From Candidatus Rokuibacteriota bacterium (GTDB lineage: Bacteria; Methylomirabilota; Methylomirabilia; Rokubacteriales; CSP1-6): DNA of 60,007 nucleotides. A model generated the notes under the pieces. That model did no database searches and had not been told where the DNA came from. It saw only the letters and a list, made by a program, of their open reading frames with translations. Both the position numbers and the translations under genes were made by a program. The stretch spans positions 1 through 60,007 of the forward strand of contig JAHFDN010000019.1 of assembly GCA_023248995.1 (NCBI GenBank), read 5' to 3'. Shown in pieces: positions 56,948 to 60,007 of the stretch (the first letter of the stretch is position 1; every line of letters starts with the position of its first letter).

Positions 56948-57594
56948 CCGATCTCTTCGGCGATCCGGCAGTATTCGTCCAGACCCTCGTCTTGAAAGTT
57001 CCGGCGCTCCTCGTGGCGGTGACGGTTCACGAGGTGGCGCACGGGCTCGTGGCCGAGCGACTGGGCGATCCCACGGCCAGGCTCCAGGGCCGGATCACGC
57101 TGAATCCTCTGCCGCACATCGACCCCATCGGCGCGCTCGCATTCGTGCTCGCCGGCTTCGGCTGGGCCAAACCCGTTCCGGTAAATGGAGCCAATCTCCG
57201 GCGTCCCGTGCGGGACATGGCGTGCGTCGCGGCCGCCGGCCCGGCCTCCAACCTCATCGTCGCTTTCCTCGGCCTCGTCCTCTTCGTCCTCCTGCGACGG
57301 ACGGCCAGCGCCTCGTTCATTGCCGTGCCGCTCGCCGGCGTGTTGTTCTACGTCTACCAGTTCAACCTCGTCCTGGCCATCTTCAATCTGATCCCCGTGC
57401 CGCCGCTGGATGGCGGACACTTCCTCCCGTACCTGCTGCCGCGTGGCTCGTGGTCGCTCATATCCCAGCTGGAGCAGTACGGCCCGTTCATCCTGCTCCT
57501 GCTGGTGCTGACAGACGCCACGCGCTTCGTGATCGGCCCCGCAGTGCAATTCGTCAGCGGAATTTATATCGCCATCGTCGGGCTCATCCTGTAG
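56944..57594 (+). CDS. Site-2 protease-family (M50) membrane metalloprotease
   Basis: 216 residues. HEVAH in VAVTVHEVAHGLVAERLGDP is the zinc motif and NLIPVPPLDGGHFLPYL is the NPxDG-type third ligand motif. Several transmembrane segments. The compact form, without a PDZ domain, resembles Rip3-like peptidases. It could process a membrane regulator. No CBS domain is present. Confidence 0.92.
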   Translation: MTDLFGDPAVFVQTLVLKVPALLVAVTVHEVAHGLVAERLGDPTARLQGRITLNPLPHIDPIGALAFVLAGFGWAKPVPVNGANLRRPVRDMACVAAAGPASNLIVAFLGLVLFVLLRRTASASFIAVPLAGVLFYVYQFNLVLAIFNLIPVPPLDGGHFLPYLLPRGSWSLISQLEQYGPFILLLLVLTDATRFVIGPAVQFVSGIYIAIVGLIL

Positions 57595-57596
57595 CC

Positions 57597-58553
57597 GTGT
57601 CGCGCCGCGCAGCCGGCACCGCCATCTTCCTGGGAGCGCTATGGCTGAGCACCTCTTCCTCCACGACTGACAGGACCATCGTGACCCTCGGCACGGCGAC
57701 GCCCGGCGGCGGATTTCCCGTGTACGGGCAGGCAGTGGCCGAGACCGTCAACCAGATCGACCGCTCGCTCGACGTCCGGCCCCGGAACACCAAGGGAAGC
57801 ACCGAGAACGTACCCATGCTCGAGGCCGGCCAGCTCGACCTCGGTCTGGTCCAGGGCGAAGTGGCCCACGAGGCGCTCAATGGGATCGGCCGGGCTCCGG
57901 CGGACCTCCGCGTCGTGGCCGCCATGTACTCGACGCCCGGAATGTTCGTCGTCCGCGGGGATTCGACGTACCGGACGATCGAAGATCTGAAGGCGAAGCC
58001 CGTCGCGTTCGGCGCCCGGGGCTCCGGGCTCGTGATCCTCGCGCGCTACGTTCTCGACGGGCTCGGCCTGGACCGAGATCGAGACTTCCAGGCCGTCTTC
58101 CTCGAGCAAGCGGGGGACGGACCCACGATGGTGATAGACGGTCGGGTCGCGGCGCTGTGGGGTGGCGGGATCGGATGGCCAGGGTTCGCGGCGGTGGCCC
58201 GTGGTCCTGCAGGCGCCCGCTTCATCGTGCCGGACTCGGAAGGCATCCGGCGCATCCAGGCCAAGCATCCGTTTCTCGCGACGATGACAGTCCCGGCCCG
58301 CTCCTATCCTGGGCAGGACGCGCCCATCGTCTCGGTCGGGTCGTGGAGCCTCATCCTGGCGCGACCGACGCTGCCCGACGATGTGGCCTACCGGCTAGCG
58401 CGGGCGCTGCACCGCGGCGAGGCCGCCCTGGCTCAGCGCCTTCCCCAGGCGCGGGAGACCACCGCTGCGAATACGGTCCGAGCCGCGCCGCGCGCGGAGC
58501 TACTCCACCCTGGCGTCCTGCGTTACCTCCGCGAGGTCGGGCTCGTCCCTTGA
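57597..58553 (+). CDS. TAXI-family TRAP transporter solute-binding protein
   Basis: 318 residues from a GTG at 57597, two bases after the protease stop. A signal-like N terminus is followed by LGTATPGGGFPVYGQAVAET, ENVPMLEAGQLDLGLVQGEV, VRGDSTYRTIEDLKAKPVAFG and FLEQAGDGPTMVIDGRVAAL. This is the TAXI pattern (periplasmic binding of dicarboxylates or related acids). No TRAP membrane subunit adjoins it, so it may be an orphan. Confidence 0.88.
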   Translation: MSRRAAGTAIFLGALWLSTSSSTTDRTIVTLGTATPGGGFPVYGQAVAETVNQIDRSLDVRPRNTKGSTENVPMLEAGQLDLGLVQGEVAHEALNGIGRAPADLRVVAAMYSTPGMFVVRGDSTYRTIEDLKAKPVAFGARGSGLVILARYVLDGLGLDRDRDFQAVFLEQAGDGPTMVIDGRVAALWGGGIGWPGFAAVARGPAGARFIVPDSEGIRRIQAKHPFLATMTVPARSYPGQDAPIVSVGSWSLILARPTLPDDVAYRLARALHRGEAALAQRLPQARETTAANTVRAAPRAELLHPGVLRYLREVGLVP

Positions 58554-58583
58554 TGGAGCATGCGGGCTCGCATCGCGGCGCGA

Positions 58584-58667
58584 AACGCCTTACGGCGCTC
58601 AGACCCCGAGCCTATCAACCTCGTCATCTGAGAGGGGCCTTCAGAGGGCTTACGCCCTAGGAGATCT
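58584..58667 (-). pseudogene. Fragment of 23S rRNA 3' region
   Basis: 84 bases match 59552-59635, part of the 3' end of the 23S rRNA, at 76 positions with no gap. The eight differences are scattered. The copy lies 0.9 kb beyond the rrn operon end, on the same strand, with the Cache gene and 5S rRNA between. It is too short to be functional. Confidence 0.8.
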
Positions 58668-58708
58668 TGGAGCACTCCACCTTCATGCACGACGGCACGG
58701 AAGGGGAG

Positions 58709-59164
58709 TTACTTGTAATAGCCGACCGCACAGACCTGGTCGCCGATCTTGGTGACGAAGGTAACCTTCTGAACCGGCTCGGTGCTGCCGGGCCGCGGCC
58801 ACATGTAGCTGACTTCGCTGATCTTGCCCTCCTGGGCGACCTTGTAGATCTCCTCACCGAGCGGCTTGCCGGCCTTGTCCCTCAGTCCTTTGAGGCTCTT
58901 CCCGACGAGCGTCGGATGGGCGGTGAAATTGCCGTCGGAGGCGCCGCAGAACGGATACAGATCCCGGTCCTTGAACCCCCCTTCGCCCTTGGCGAACATT
59001 GCCAGGGCCTTGGCCTTGTCCGCCTTGACCGCGGCCACCGCCCGCTCCAGCATGGCTTTGGCCTCGGCCGCGGTGCCAAATTCGGCGGCGACTGCCGTCG
59101 CGACACCGGCCACGGCCATGAAAAACAGGGCGGCAGTAAAAACGAAGTTGAGCTTCTTCATCAT
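58709..59164 (-). CDS. Secreted single-Cache-domain protein
   Basis: 151 residues with a signal peptide (FVFTAALFFMAVAGVATAVAA). The rest is a Cache type 2 sensing domain: FGTAAEAKAMLERAVAAVKA, FKDRDLYPFCGASDGNFTAH, GKSLKGLRDKAGKPLGEEI and SYMWPRPGSTEPVQKVTFV. It has no transmembrane or signalling output. It probably binds a small ligand in the periplasm. AAGGGGGTAAACG precedes the start. Confidence 0.85.
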   Translation of the reverse strand: MMKKLNFVFTAALFFMAVAGVATAVAAEFGTAAEAKAMLERAVAAVKADKAKALAMFAKGEGGFKDRDLYPFCGASDGNFTAHPTLVGKSLKGLRDKAGKPLGEEIYKVAQEGKISEVSYMWPRPGSTEPVQKVTFVTKIGDQVCAVGYYK

Positions 59165-59299
59165 CGTTTACCCCCTTGGTCTTGCGTTGATTTTAGCGGG
59201 TTGTCGTGGATGGTTCCTACCAAGCCGCGCAGAGGTTGTCAAGGGGACATAACACCCCCCTTGAGAAGGTCGAGCTTCCTTCCGCCAGCACACAAAAGA

Positions 59300-59329
59300 A
59301 AAAGCCCGGGCTGTTTGGCCCGGGCTTTT
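59300..59329 (-). terminator. rrn operon terminator
   Basis: An 11-bp stem AAAAGCCCGGG/CCCGGGCTTTT with an 8-base loop sits 8 bases past the 5S rRNA, followed on the minus strand by TTCTTTTG. Confidence 0.9.
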
Positions 59330-59337
59330 GGGGTTTA

Positions 59338-59454
59338 CCCCGGCGGCGACCTACTCTCCCACACCGTTACCAGTGCAGTACCATCGGCCCTGGAGGGCTT
59401 AACTGCCGTGTTCGGGATGGGAACGGGTGTGGCCCCTCCGGCAATGCCACCGGG
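59338..59454 (-). rRNA. rrf: 5S ribosomal RNA
   Basis: 117 bases on the minus strand. It begins CCCGGTGGCATTGCCGG and ends GGTCGCCGCCGGG, which pair as helix I. Internal GTTCCCATCCCGAACACGG and TAAGCCCTCCAGGG are conserved 5S parts. Confidence 0.96.
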
Positions 59455-59515
59455 ATTTTTTATGACAACCGGGACGATTCTCGGGACAGCGAAGCGGGAT
59501 AAATAAGGAATCCGT

Positions 59516-60007
<492 letters not shown>

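Overview
The window is about 60 kb of GC-rich, densely packed bacterial chromosome. Most genes lie on the minus strand in tightly overlapping operons (ATGA, GTGA and TTGA junctions). The organism looks Gram-negative: it carries LpxL-type acyltransferase, MltD, EnvC, FtsEX and Tat genes, and an rrn operon at the right edge. Gene content and style (TAXI-type solute-binding protein, membrane pyrophosphatase, PCP_red protein, selenocysteine machinery, small zinc-ribbon proteins, palindromic repeats) suggest an uncultured soil or groundwater lineage such as Methylomirabilota/Rokubacteria. That placement is inference. The partial 23S rRNA at 59516-60007 could settle it.

Layout. 1-1953: a large secreted protein of repeated domains, cut by the left edge. 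2070-6066: an operon of S24/S26 peptidase-like, PqqD-like and methyltransferase genes, then a cytidylate kinase-like/BON fusion, a tandem ACT protein and a secreted NPF/NPY-repeat protein. 6167-7342: a YncE-like propeller. 7486-11219: an accessory strip ending at tRNA-Thr(CGU), with three copies of the tRNA 3' end, a repeated 38-bp segment, a STAS protein, a toxin-antitoxin pair whose toxin has an in-frame amber codon, and a BNR-propeller/MoaD pair. 11335-14723: small regulatory and redox proteins, a D,D-carboxypeptidase, and a two-gene unit of selenoprotein plus cupin. 14885-16777: thiC under a TPP riboswitch. 16789-30945: yqeY, an NtrC/NtrB-type pair with tsaD, a cell-division/peptidoglycan block (ctpA-envC-ftsX-ftsE), gatCAB and a UvrD-type helicase with a palindromic repeat in its coding frame. 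30956-42639: glmUS, a pseudouridine synthase, lspA, ileS, an aspartic protease, two membrane glycosyltransferase-like proteins and tatA. 42781-47540: selB, selA, small envelope genes and tRNA-Sec. 47623-56547: MoaD, mltD, paired secreted proteins, lpxL-like, pit plus DUF47, DedA and membrane pyrophosphatase. 56711-58553: yacG, an M50 protease and a TAXI protein. 58584-60007: a partial 23S copy, a Cache protein, 5S and 23S rRNA.

The central result is that the window holds a substrate and much of the decoding machinery for selenocysteine. The gene at 14021-14368 reads through an in-frame UGA to make a glutaredoxin/ArsC-like protein with a Sec-Pro-Thr-Cys motif. A SECIS-like hairpin lies at the expected distance downstream. 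SelA, SelB and tRNA-Sec(UCA) are about 30 kb away in the same window. A gene caller blind to recoding would report only a truncated 82-residue fragment. A second lead is the peptidase-like/PqqD-like/methyltransferase operon, where the methyltransferase seems to carry a degenerate peptidase domain at its N terminus.
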